In this document: positions 14,151 through 21,500 of the stretch, piece by piece
Layout: each line of letters begins with the position of its first letter
Numbering within the stretch: the stretch's first letter is position 1
Assembly: GCA_003564925.1 (NCBI GenBank)
Contig: PXDW01000065.1
Span: 1-23,608, forward strand
Origin: Candidatus Woesearchaeota archaeon
GTDB lineage: Archaea; Nanobdellota; Nanobdellia; Woesearchaeales; PXDW01
DNA length: 23,608 bases
Direction of reading: 5' to 3'
The notes under the pieces: generated by a model
Databases searched by the model: none
What the model was told of the DNA's origin: nothing
Seen by the model: the letters and a program-made list of their open reading frames with translations, nothing else
Translations under genes and position numbers: made by a program

Positions 14151-14711
14151 ATGAAAAAACAAATTAGAGTAATAGGAATAGATGATGCTTCATTTGACAA
14201 ATTTAAGGATAAAAATGTTCTAATCCTTGGAACTATTTACAGAGGAGGGGATTTTATGGAAGGGTTAGTTTCATGTCATGTTAAAAAAGATGGTAATGAA
14301 GCCACAGATAAAATCATTAGAATGATAAATAATACAAAATTTAAACCACAACTACAATATATCTTATTAGATGGTATAGCAGTGGCTGGTTTCAATGTTA
14401 TTGATGTTAATAAATTATCTAGTAAAACTGGTTTGCCAGTAATTGTTGTAATAAGAAATTACCCTAACTTTAAAGAAATTATAGGTGCTTTAAATAAGCT
14501 AAAGATGAATACTAAGATCAAATTAATTGAAAATGCGGGAAATGTCCAAAAGATAGGAAAAATATATACGCAACTAGTTAATACAAATAAAAAAGAGGCT
14601 GAAGATCTGTTTAATATTCTATGTAAGCGCTCTTTCATTCCAGAACCTATAAGGGTGGCCCATATTATTGGTTCTGGTATAGTAAAAGGCGAAAGTCATG
14701 GACGAGCTTGA
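14151..14711 (+). CDS. DUF99 / endonuclease dU family protein
   Basis: A 186-aa member of the archaeal DUF99 (UPF0215) family, related in fold to endonuclease V and RNase H and described as endonuclease dU. The N-terminal strand VIGIDDASF (about 6-14) carries the first acidic pair. Further family segments are GTIYRGGDFMEG, QYILLDGIAVAGFNVID, GLPVIVVIRNYPN, and the tail PEPIRVAHIIGSGIVKGESHGRA. I start at the ATG at 14151 because an in-frame TTG at 14112 would place the TATA box inside the coding region. It is divergent from nrdD, with the NrdR-box-like sites between them, and its last 16 nt overlap the convergent DUF1461 gene. Activity on uracil-containing DNA is a family statement, not visible in this sequence. 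Confidence 0.88.
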   Translation: MKKQIRVIGIDDASFDKFKDKNVLILGTIYRGGDFMEGLVSCHVKKDGNEATDKIIRMINNTKFKPQLQYILLDGIAVAGFNVIDVNKLSSKTGLPVIVVIRNYPNFKEIIGALNKLKMNTKIKLIENAGNVQKIGKIYTQLVNTNKKEAEDLFNILCKRSFIPEPIRVAHIIGSGIVKGESHGRA

Positions 14712-15385
14712 ATTCTTGAAAAATAACTCATGCTATTGATGAATATACCAACCATTAATAGTATGAAGGCTTTTATAATCGATGCTTTTCCAATAATTGA
14801 GAACATTCCAGAAAAAAAAGATTCTGGAAATAGCATTATTATGTTTGAATCATGGGGAAACATATAATTATCTTCAAAGAATATAATATGAAACTTATCA
14901 AACAAAAATGTGAAGTCTATAAGACTCAGAATAATAAAAAACAAAATAACAATGATACTGCCTAAAACAAGAAGAGAACTTAATGATTTTGAAAAGTCTC
15001 TTGTTTTTTTATAATAAAGTATGAAAAATATAACCATCAAAATAATTGACGAATAATAAGAAAAGACTAATTTCCTAATTAGATTTTTTACATCATATAG
15101 GTGCGATGCCTCTCTCTCATTAAAAAAATCAGTTTCTAATTTTTCATCATATCTGAAATATTCAATTAAGGAAATAGTTACGTTTTGCGCCAGACTTTTG
15201 TTCATATTTGAATACACATTGCTTTTTTCCTGTTCTCTAAAATATGAGTTTCTGTCAAATACAATATCTATTGCAGAACCTAGAACTAAAACAAAGAAAA
15301 AAAATATTATTGCAAAGGATAACAGAATTCTTTTTGTAGTATTTTTATGTGTAGTACAACTTGTTTTCTTTTTTTTGTTTTTCAT
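14696..15385 (-). CDS. DUF1461-type integral membrane protein
   Basis: A 229-aa membrane protein of unknown function, matching the DUF1461 (TIGR01906) pattern. Predicted helices are at about 19-40, 108-126, 136-157 and 203-220, after a Lys-rich cytoplasmic N-terminus. The signature FDKFHIIFFEDNYMF (162-176) followed by IIMLFPESFF (182-191) is characteristic of this family, as is the EREASHLYDVKNLI segment (90-103). A large outside loop (about 41-105) lies between helices 1 and 2. The gene starts inside the end of rli1, overlapping it by 41 nt. No later ATG, GTG or TTG precedes the first helix, so the overlap seems real and suggests co-transcription. Its 3' end overlaps the convergent DUF99 gene. 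Confidence 0.82.
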   Translation of the reverse strand: MKNKKKKTSCTTHKNTTKRILLSFAIIFFFFVLVLGSAIDIVFDRNSYFREQEKSNVYSNMNKSLAQNVTISLIEYFRYDEKLETDFFNEREASHLYDVKNLIRKLVFSYYSSIILMVIFFILYYKKTRDFSKSLSSLLVLGSIIVILFFIILSLIDFTFLFDKFHIIFFEDNYMFPHDSNIIMLFPESFFSGMFSIIGKASIIKAFILLMVGIFINSMSYFSRIQARP

Positions 15386-17087
15386 CTGTCTGGCTCCCGG
15401 GTTTGTTTGCTCTAGGCCTATTAGAATCTATATCTCTTCTGAAAGTTATCTCGAGCTCTTTTAGAAAAATATTCATGCCTTCTTGCATGGTTGTTGGAGT
15501 ATTAACCAGGCCTTTTTTTGCAGGAATTCCTGAAAAGACAACTAAACCTTCTGAAATATAATCAATAAACATTAAATCATGATCAACTATCAAAGCAGAT
15601 TTTCCGCTTAATTCAATAAAGTCTCTTATTATTTTAGAAATTATAAGTCTTTGTTCTACATCAAGATAAGCAGAAGGTTCATCAAGCAAATATATTTCAG
15701 CATCTGTTCCAAGACATTTTGCTATGGCAACTTTTTGAAGTTCTCCCCCGGACAAATCATTTAAATTTTTTTCAAGCAATGGTTTTATGTTTAAAGGAAG
15801 TATAAGCTGGTTATTATGTTTTTTTATCGCATCTTTTAAGAATATAGCAACAGGCTCTTCGCTTTTTTCAAGATATTGTGGCTTATAAGAAACCCTGAAA
15901 TTTTTTATTGCATAATTTGTTTTTATTTCTCCGGCAAGTATTTTTACAAATGAGGTTTTTCCAATGCCATTTTCTCCTAATATTCCGAGAACACTAGAGC
16001 TGTAAATCTCTCCTTCTTTAGCCTCTAAGCTGAAGGAACCTATCTTTTTATCGAAACTAGGCCAGGAAGAAAGCAAGGATTCTTTTTTTGTTTCTAATGG
16101 GGGTTTTTTGTCAAATTTAATTTTATAAGGCCTAAACCTAACGTTTTCTTCTTTTAGATATCCTTCAAGATAGACATTAATCCCCATTCTTGTTACTTTG
16201 GGCTGAGAGACAATTCCATAGCACCCTTGTTTACCATACATCATATGAACTAAGTCTGTCATATAATCTAAAATAATAAGATCGTGCTCTATAACTAAAA
16301 CAGCAGTATCTTCATCTGCCAGTTTTTTTATAAATTTACCCACTTTTATTCTTTGTTTGATGTCTAAAAATGAAGTGAGTTCATCAAAAAAATAAACATT
16401 GGCTTTTTTTAATACTGTTGCTGCTATCGCAACTCTTTGCAACTCTCCTCCAGATATTTTTGAAATGTCACGGTCCAAAATATTACTTATATCAAGCTCC
16501 TTTGCTATTTCTTTCATTTTGTTTTTTTCATCTACCCTGGTTAATAATTCATTTACAGTACCTTTTGTCTGTTTGGGAATTAAATCAACTTGCTGGGGCT
16601 TATAAGCAACTTTTATCTTTTTTTCTATAATATTTTCAAAATAATTCTGAGCTTCTGTCCCTTTAAAATATTCAATAATCTCTTTATGATCAGCGTCTTT
16701 TTCTTTTCCCAAATTCGGGTTGAGCAAGCCCGCTAATATATTTATAGCAGTTGACTTACCAATTCCGTTTACTCCTACAATTCCCGTAACTTTTCCAAAT
16801 ATTGGAATCGGTAAATTATAAAGCGCAAATCCGTTTTTTCCATACCTATGTATTGGATCTCTCTTCAATTCTTCTGGAAGATTGATTATATGGATAGCAT
16901 CAAATGGACACCTATTAGAACAAATACCGCATCCTGTGCAGAGTTTTTCATCTACTTCTACTTTTCCACTTATGCCTTTTATTATGCAGTTTTTCTCTTC
17001 TCTGTTGATAGGGCAAAGCTTTATACACAAATCTTGACATTTTATCGGATTGCACTTCTCTTTCTGAACAACAGCTATTCTTGTCAT
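15345..17087 (-). CDS. rli1: ABCE1/Rli1 ribosome-recycling ATPase
   Basis: A 580-aa iron-sulfur ABC ATPase that splits terminated ribosomes together with aPelota or aRF1. The N-terminal ferredoxin-like region has two cluster sets: C12, C17, C21, C25 and C50, C53, C56, C60 (CTGCGICSNRCP). NBD1 has Walker A GVNGIGKST (105-113), signature SGGELQRVAIA, and Walker B YFFDELTSFLD. NBD2 has Walker A GENGIGKTS, signature LSGGELQKVAIAKCLG, and Walker B IYLLDEPSAYLD. The hinge and Y-loop order is normal. NBD1 reads DELTS where the family usually has DEP[ST]S, a change next to the catalytic Glu. A TATA-like AAATTTAAAA (minus strand, 17111-17120) predicts a leaderless mRNA. The tail beyond NBD2 is Lys/Arg-rich and overlaps the next gene. 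Confidence 0.96.
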   Translation of the reverse strand: MTRIAVVQKEKCNPIKCQDLCIKLCPINREEKNCIIKGISGKVEVDEKLCTGCGICSNRCPFDAIHIINLPEELKRDPIHRYGKNGFALYNLPIPIFGKVTGIVGVNGIGKSTAINILAGLLNPNLGKEKDADHKEIIEYFKGTEAQNYFENIIEKKIKVAYKPQQVDLIPKQTKGTVNELLTRVDEKNKMKEIAKELDISNILDRDISKISGGELQRVAIAATVLKKANVYFFDELTSFLDIKQRIKVGKFIKKLADEDTAVLVIEHDLIILDYMTDLVHMMYGKQGCYGIVSQPKVTRMGINVYLEGYLKEENVRFRPYKIKFDKKPPLETKKESLLSSWPSFDKKIGSFSLEAKEGEIYSSSVLGILGENGIGKTSFVKILAGEIKTNYAIKNFRVSYKPQYLEKSEEPVAIFLKDAIKKHNNQLILPLNIKPLLEKNLNDLSGGELQKVAIAKCLGTDAEIYLLDEPSAYLDVEQRLIISKIIRDFIELSGKSALIVDHDLMFIDYISEGLVVFSGIPAKKGLVNTPTTMQEGMNIFLKELEITFRRDIDSNRPRANKPGSQTDEKQKKENKLYYT

Positions 17088-17107
17088 AAAAGAATAGAAT
17101 AAAAAGA

Positions 17108-17161
17108 TGTTTTTAAATTTTACTTATTCACTAGACATTCCCCCACTAAATTTATATATCA
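17108..17161. promoter_or_regulatory. divergent promoters of rli1 and polB
   Basis: Towards rli1, a TATA-like AAATTTAAAAAC lies at about 17109-17120 on the minus strand. Towards polB, AATTTATATATC at about 17149-17160 lies 21-32 nt before the polB ATG. Only 93 bp separate the two start codons. Confidence 0.55.
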
Positions 17162-17180
17162 TTATCCTTTATTTTTAGAT

Positions 17181-19481
17181 ATGAAAGGTTTTGTTGTTTA
17201 TACTACTTACAGAATAGAAGATAATCAAGCATTGGTTTACTTATTCGGGAGACTGGAAAACGGAGAATCTTTTTTGACAATAAACGAGTTTAAGCCTTAT
17301 TTTTATATAAAAAATAAAGATGTTTCAAAATTAAAAGAAATAGATATAGATGTAAATTATGCTGTAGAAAAGTCAAAATTCAGAAACTTTGATGAAGAGC
17401 AAGTTTCAAAAATTATATTAAATGTTCCGAAAGATGTACCCAGACTAAGAAGAGCTTTTGAAGATGAAAAAATAGAATGCTATGAGGCGGATATAAGATT
17501 CACGTCAAGGTTTCTTATAGATCATAAAATAAAAGGCTCTTTAGAGATAAAAGGCGATTATAAAAAAGGCAATTTTGTAAACAGAATATATCAAAATCCC
17601 GAATTAAGATCATCTGATTTTTTCCCAGATTTAAAAACTTTATCTTTGGATATTGAAACAGACATGGAAGGAAAACAGATTTATTCTATAGCTTTTTATA
17701 CAAAAGAATTCAATAAATCATTAATTGTTTCAAATAAAAACCTAAAAAATGCGGAATCATTCAAAGATGAAAAGTCATTATTGGAAAGGTTTAAAGAATT
17801 GGTAATAGAAATTGATCCTGATATAATAACAGGATGGAATGTTATTGATTTTGATTTAGCTAAGATAAGGGAAAGATTTGATGCAAACAAGGTTGAGTTT
17901 GTTTTGGGAAGAACTGAATGGAAATCTTCACTTAGAGTACAGTCTGATTTCTTTAGAGACTCTAGCGCCGATATAGCAGGAAGAATGGTTTTAGATGCTA
18001 TACACATATTAAGAAGCTCTTTTATTTCCCTCGACGATTATAGGCTCGATACTGCTGCTAAATCATTTTTGAACGAAAAAAAGCTTATAGATGAGGAAAA
18101 CAAAGGGGAAGAGATAGAACAATTGTTTAAGAATAATCCCCAAAAGCTTGTTGATTACAATATAAAGGATGCTGAGCTTGTCATAAAGATACTGGAAAAA
18201 AAGAAACTAATAGAGCTTACAATAGAGCGCTCTTTGCTTACGGGTATGGAACTTGACAGAGTAAAAGCCTCTATCGCTTCTCTTGATTCTCTATATATGA
18301 GAGAAACAATGAATAGGGGATATGTGGTTCCATCAGCAGGTTTTGAAGAGAGGGAAGAGAGAATAAAAGGAGGATTTGTTAGGGATTCTACTCCAGGGAT
18401 ATATGACTTTATAATTGTTTTGGACTTTAAAAGCCTATATCCAAGTATAATAAGGACTTTTAATATTGATCCAATTTCAATGGATTTAAAAGGAGAGATA
18501 AAAGCTCCTAATGGAGTTCGTTTTAAATCAAATGATGGAATATTGCCAATGATTATCCAAAAATTATGGGAACAAAGAGATAAAGCTAAAAAAAGAAAAG
18601 ATGAAGCCGCAAGCTTCGCTATAAAAATTCATATGAATTCTATTTTCGGAGTTATGGCAAACCCCACATGCAGGTTTTATTCTTTGGAACTTGCTAATGC
18701 AATAACTCATTTTGGCCAAAAAATAGTAAAAGACACAGCTTCTGAAATAGAAAAAATAGGTTATAATGTTATATATGGAGACACAGATTCAGTTTTTGTA
18801 GAAACAAAAGCAAATAACCTAGAACAAGCAAATGATATCGGTCAAAAAATAGAAAAACATATTAATACTCATTATGATAATCTTGTAAAAAAAGAATATA
18901 AAAGAAAAAGTTTTCTGAATATAGAATTTGATAAATGCTTTGTAAGGTTTTTAATGCCTAGGATTAGGGGATCTGAAAAAGGAGCAAAAAAAAGGTATGC
19001 AGGACTCCTTATTATAGACGGAAAAGAAAAAATAGATTTTACTGGCTTAGAATTTGTAAGAAGAGACTGGACTGCCTTAGCAAAGAAATTTCAAATGGAG
19101 TTATTGGACAAAATTTTTCATAAAAAAGAGGTCGCTGGTTTCATAAAGAACTTTGTAGAAGATCTAAAAAAAGGGAAATATGATGATCTATTAGTTTATA
19201 GAAAGGCTATTAGAAAAGAATTATCCGCATATATCAAGACTACTCCACCTCACGTTAAGGCGGCAAGAAAACTGGATAAATTAAGTTCTAATATAATAAA
19301 ATATATTATGACAGAAAATGGGCCAGAACCAATACAGAATATAACAAGCAAGATTGATTATGCACATTACATAGATAAGCAGATAAAGCCACTAGCAGAC
19401 TCTGTCCTTGTGTTTTTTAACCAAAAGTTTGATGATATAATAAAGGGAAGCAAACAGACGAAGCTGTTTGGATTCTCCTAA
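17181..19481 (+). CDS. polB: family B DNA polymerase with 3'-5' proofreading exonuclease
   Basis: A 766-aa replicative-type PolB, complete in both activities. Exonuclease motifs are Exo I LSLDIETD (D157, E159), Exo II ITGWNVIDFDL and Exo III VDYNIKDAELV. Polymerase motifs are A DFKSLYPSIIRTFNIDP (D415), B KIHMNSIFGVMANP and C YGDTDSVFV (D534, D536). The N-terminal domain (about 1-130) resembles archaeal PolB uracil-sensing domains. The thumb has KKRYAGLL. The C-terminus ends QTKLFGFS; a PCNA-binding (PIP-like) tail such as QTKLFGF is plausible. No intein is present. The size is typical for archaeal PolB. The last 4 nt overlap the convergent NYN gene. Confidence 0.97.
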   Translation: MKGFVVYTTYRIEDNQALVYLFGRLENGESFLTINEFKPYFYIKNKDVSKLKEIDIDVNYAVEKSKFRNFDEEQVSKIILNVPKDVPRLRRAFEDEKIECYEADIRFTSRFLIDHKIKGSLEIKGDYKKGNFVNRIYQNPELRSSDFFPDLKTLSLDIETDMEGKQIYSIAFYTKEFNKSLIVSNKNLKNAESFKDEKSLLERFKELVIEIDPDIITGWNVIDFDLAKIRERFDANKVEFVLGRTEWKSSLRVQSDFFRDSSADIAGRMVLDAIHILRSSFISLDDYRLDTAAKSFLNEKKLIDEENKGEEIEQLFKNNPQKLVDYNIKDAELVIKILEKKKLIELTIERSLLTGMELDRVKASIASLDSLYMRETMNRGYVVPSAGFEEREERIKGGFVRDSTPGIYDFIIVLDFKSLYPSIIRTFNIDPISMDLKGEIKAPNGVRFKSNDGILPMIIQKLWEQRDKAKKRKDEAASFAIKIHMNSIFGVMANPTCRFYSLELANAITHFGQKIVKDTASEIEKIGYNVIYGDTDSVFVETKANNLEQANDIGQKIEKHINTHYDNLVKKEYKRKSFLNIEFDKCFVRFLMPRIRGSEKGAKKRYAGLLIIDGKEKIDFTGLEFVRRDWTALAKKFQMELLDKIFHKKEVAGFIKNFVEDLKKGKYDDLLVYRKAIRKELSAYIKTTPPHVKAARKLDKLSSNIIKYIMTENGPEPIQNITSKIDYAHYIDKQIKPLADSVLVFFNQKFDDIIKGSKQTKLFGFS

Positions 19482-19972
19482 ATAAGGTATCTTCTTTTGT
19501 CTCTTTCTAAATCAATGAAGTCGTCTGCCGAATCTATTATCCTGTTGCTTGCTGTTTTCCTGAAAGCCATGATTTCAACTCTACATCCGGCAGCTTTTAG
19601 AAACTCAACTAAGTCTTTAAAGTCGCCATCTCCGGAAACCAAAACAACAGTATCTAATTTTGGGGCCATTCTTATTGTATCCATAGCGATCCCTACATCC
19701 CAATCGCCTTTTTTAGCGCCTCCTATAAAAGTCTGCAAATCTTTTGCTTTAACTTCATAGCCTATCTTATCCAAAGCTTCAAAAAAGTTCTTCTCTTCCT
19801 TTATATCTGCCTTTATAACATACGCAAAAGCCCTAACTAATTTTCTTTTTCCTATAGCACTTTTTAGGATTTCCTGAAAGTTTACCTTTGCATTGTACAA
19901 ATTTTTTGCAGAATAATACATATTCTGCACATCTACAAATAATCCAACTCTTTGCTCTTTATGTCTGCTCAT
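19478..19972 (-). CDS. NYN-domain (LabA/DUF88-like, PIN-fold) protein, putative nuclease
   Basis: A 164-aa PIN-like-fold protein of the NYN family, predicted to be a metal-dependent RNase. Acidic residues usual for the active site are visible: Asp14 in LFVDVQN, Asp92 in GDWDVGIAMD, and Asp115/Asp117 in LVSGDGDF. The DxQN start and the SGDGDF strand are the family hallmarks. I start at the ATG at 19972 because the upstream in-frame TTG (20011) lies inside the preceding gene, and the ATG follows that gene's stop by one base with GAGGTT 13 nt upstream. The two are therefore translationally coupled. The target is unknown. Confidence 0.88.
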   Translation of the reverse strand: MSRHKEQRVGLFVDVQNMYYSAKNLYNAKVNFQEILKSAIGKRKLVRAFAYVIKADIKEEKNFFEALDKIGYEVKAKDLQTFIGGAKKGDWDVGIAMDTIRMAPKLDTVVLVSGDGDFKDLVEFLKAAGCRVEIMAFRKTASNRIIDSADDFIDLERDKRRYLI

Positions 19973-19973
19973 T

Positions 19974-20534
19974 TTAACTAACAACCTCACAAAATATTCT
20001 ATATTTTCCAACTCTTCCTTCTTTGCATTTTATCTCATAATCTTCAACATCGAATGAGCTTATTTTAGGATTAAAAACCTTCATCATGCAGCATATCTTG
20101 TTTCCTGCAAAATTCAATATTTCCCTGTAATCCCTATCTTTTTTTCCTAAATCATACCTACATTTATCTAGCTCATTGCCCATCGACTCTTTTTCTCTTT
20201 CGCATTTGCTTTCTATATTATTAATCTCTGTTTTATAATCAACTGTTCTTTCTATGTACTCATTCAGTTTTTCATATACTTGATCTCTACTTTCTTTGCA
20301 AACTTGAATATCCCTATTAATACTATCAATCTCATCAATTAATATTGATAAATTATTCTGATAACTATCAACCAGAACTTCATGCTGCTGTTTAAGCATT
20401 TCAAGTTCTTGATTCTGCTGTTTAAGAACTGTGTATCCTGTTATTCTAGGACCTAATGACAATCCTGAAATGATAAAAACCCCTAAAATAACAAAGAAAG
20501 CAATTGTTTTCTTCTCTATTTTGTTTTTTCTCAT
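19974..20534 (-). CDS. membrane-anchored coiled-coil protein, unknown function
   Basis: A 186-aa protein. A Lys-rich N-terminus precedes one hydrophobic helix (about 10-27), then GPRITGYTVLK; the ITG[YF] motif just after an N-terminal helix recurs in DPANN surface proteins as I recall. Residues about 38-135 form a coiled coil rich in Gln, Glu and Asn. The C-terminal part holds six cysteines, including a CCMM motif, and may be a small disulfide or metal domain. Predicted topology is an N-terminal anchor with the coiled coil outside. The TATA-like TACTATAAATATT lies about 22-34 nt upstream. It is followed directly by the NYN gene. Confidence 0.7.
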   Translation of the reverse strand: MRKNKIEKKTIAFFVILGVFIISGLSLGPRITGYTVLKQQNQELEMLKQQHEVLVDSYQNNLSILIDEIDSINRDIQVCKESRDQVYEKLNEYIERTVDYKTEINNIESKCEREKESMGNELDKCRYDLGKKDRDYREILNFAGNKICCMMKVFNPKISSFDVEDYEIKCKEGRVGKYRIFCEVVS

Positions 20535-20611
20535 TCCAATTTTATTGCAATGATTACTATAAATATTTATTCATTTGTTTTATAAATAGACGTAAAATAA
20601 GCACAAATAAG

Positions 20612-20655
20612 CATAAAATTTATAAATCCCATGCCTTTATAGAGGTAAAGGTGAT
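20612..20655 (+). promoter_or_regulatory. TATA box and Shine-Dalgarno of the DUF5679 gene
   Basis: AAAATTTATAAATC at about 20614-20627 predicts a start near 20645. The short leader then contains AGGTGAT about 5-11 nt before the ATG at 20660, a fair Shine-Dalgarno match. Confidence 0.5.
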
Positions 20656-20659
20656 AATC

Positions 20660-20803
20660 ATGGCAGAAGCATATTGCGTAAAATGTAAGAAAAAACAAGA
20701 GATGGCCGATGCTCAAGAAGTTACCATGAAAAATGGTAGAAAAGCAATGAAAGGCAAATGCCCTGTATGCGGTACAGGAATGTACAGAATTATGGGTAAG
20801 TAA
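20660..20803 (+). CDS. DUF5679 zinc-ribbon protein
   Basis: A 47-aa zinc ribbon. The first pair is CVKC (residues 6-9), the second CPVC (34-37), with the conserved KGKCPVCGTGMYRIMGK tail. Small proteins of this type are widespread in archaea and annotated DUF5679; their function is unknown, and nucleic-acid binding is a guess from the fold. The ATG at 20660 is fixed by the GGTGAT ribosome-binding sequence and by the usual MAEAYC-type start. An in-frame upstream extension is not coding-like. It is divergent from the coiled-coil protein gene. Confidence 0.88.
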   Translation: MAEAYCVKCKKKQEMADAQEVTMKNGRKAMKGKCPVCGTGMYRIMGK

Positions 20804-20833
20804 ATTTTTATTTTTTATTTTTTCTTTTTATTC
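20804..20833 (+). terminator. poly-T terminator after DUF5679
   Basis: Immediately after the stop codon comes a T-rich tract with five runs of five or six T, interrupted by A or C. This is the usual archaeal oligo-T termination signal. No hairpin is seen. Confidence 0.55.
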
Positions 20834-20836
20834 TCT

Positions 20837-21103
20837 ATTAATCTAAAAAAAGACACTTTACTTGTATGTGCTGAAAAAGAAAAGCAGACTCTTTTAACAA
20901 GCCCTAAATATGTAAAAGACTTTTTTGATAATAAATTACCTGAGAAAAAGAAAGTTTTTGATAAAGAACTTAAGTATGTTTCAGGAAGCCATGATGTATT
21001 TTATGATATACAGGAAAAAATAGCTAAGGAATATCTTGCTCCTTGGTTTGATAAGAAATTAAAACAAAGACAGGAAAACTTATATTTGCATAAAATTAAC
21101 TAA
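20837..21103 (+). pseudogene. start-less coding remnant, unknown family
   Basis: From 20804 to the TAA at 21101-21103 one frame is open for 99 codons, the same frame as the DUF5679 stop. From about 20846 it reads like a real protein: Lys/Glu/Asp-rich helices, aromatic residues such as YVKDFFDNKLPEKKK and SGSHDVFYDIQEK, ending KQRQENLYLHKIN. There is no in-frame ATG, GTG or usable TTG; the only TTG is six codons before the stop. The frame runs into the poly-T tract upstream. The simplest view is a 5'-truncated gene fragment; a gene using ATT at 20837 as start is possible. The stop overlaps the convergent winged-helix gene by 4 nt, which is typical of real gene ends here. Family not recognised. 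Confidence 0.5.
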
Positions 21104-21366
21104 GTTTTCTTTAAGAATCCGGGGCTTGTTTCATATATAACCCTGTCTCTTTTTAATTGGTTTATGTTCTTCATCACCTCTTCTTCGCCTATGCCTCTGT
21201 TCGAAGCTTCAATGATTATTGATTCAAGCTGAACAATTCCATTAGGCCCGGAAGTGAGCTCGCTTATTATGGACATTATTGTCAGGGTTATGTTCTCCTT
21301 CTGCTCTCTAAGAAGACCTTGACGTATTTGGTTCTGAATTTTCATTAAGTCATCAAATTCACTCAT
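21100..21366 (-). CDS. small winged-helix protein resembling the MCM C-terminal domain
   Basis: An 88-aa protein. Residues about 28-88 look like a winged helix: helix ITLTIMSIISEL, then VQLESIIIEASNRGIGEEEVMKNINQLKRDRVIYETSPGFLKKT. The last part, KRDxxIYE..PGFLKK, resembles the C-terminal winged helix of archaeal MCM helicases. The N-terminal 25 residues are a polar helix. A role in DNA binding or replication control is plausible only by resemblance. GGGG lies 4 nt before the ATG, and a TATA-like ATTTAAATATA (minus strand) lies about 45 nt upstream, so the leader is short. Confidence 0.72.
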   Translation of the reverse strand: MSEFDDLMKIQNQIRQGLLREQKENITLTIMSIISELTSGPNGIVQLESIIIEASNRGIGEEEVMKNINQLKRDRVIYETSPGFLKKT

Positions 21367-21500
21367 TTCCCCGACTAATCTATTACCCCCTAAACTAGTA
21401 TAATCTTTAGTATATTTAAATCTTGCTAAAAAATGCTGTTCATATAATTAATATCATTAAAACCTAACTTATTTAAAGGGTTTAACCAATACTACTAAAT
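21367..21500. promoter_or_regulatory. divergent promoter region (winged-helix protein / glycosidase)
   Basis: Towards the winged-helix gene there is ATTTAAATATAC at about 21408-21419 (minus strand), and a GGGGG run at 21388-21392. Towards the glycosidase gene there is CTTATTTAAAGG at 21468-21479, 22-33 nt before its ATG. I see no other element. Confidence 0.5.
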
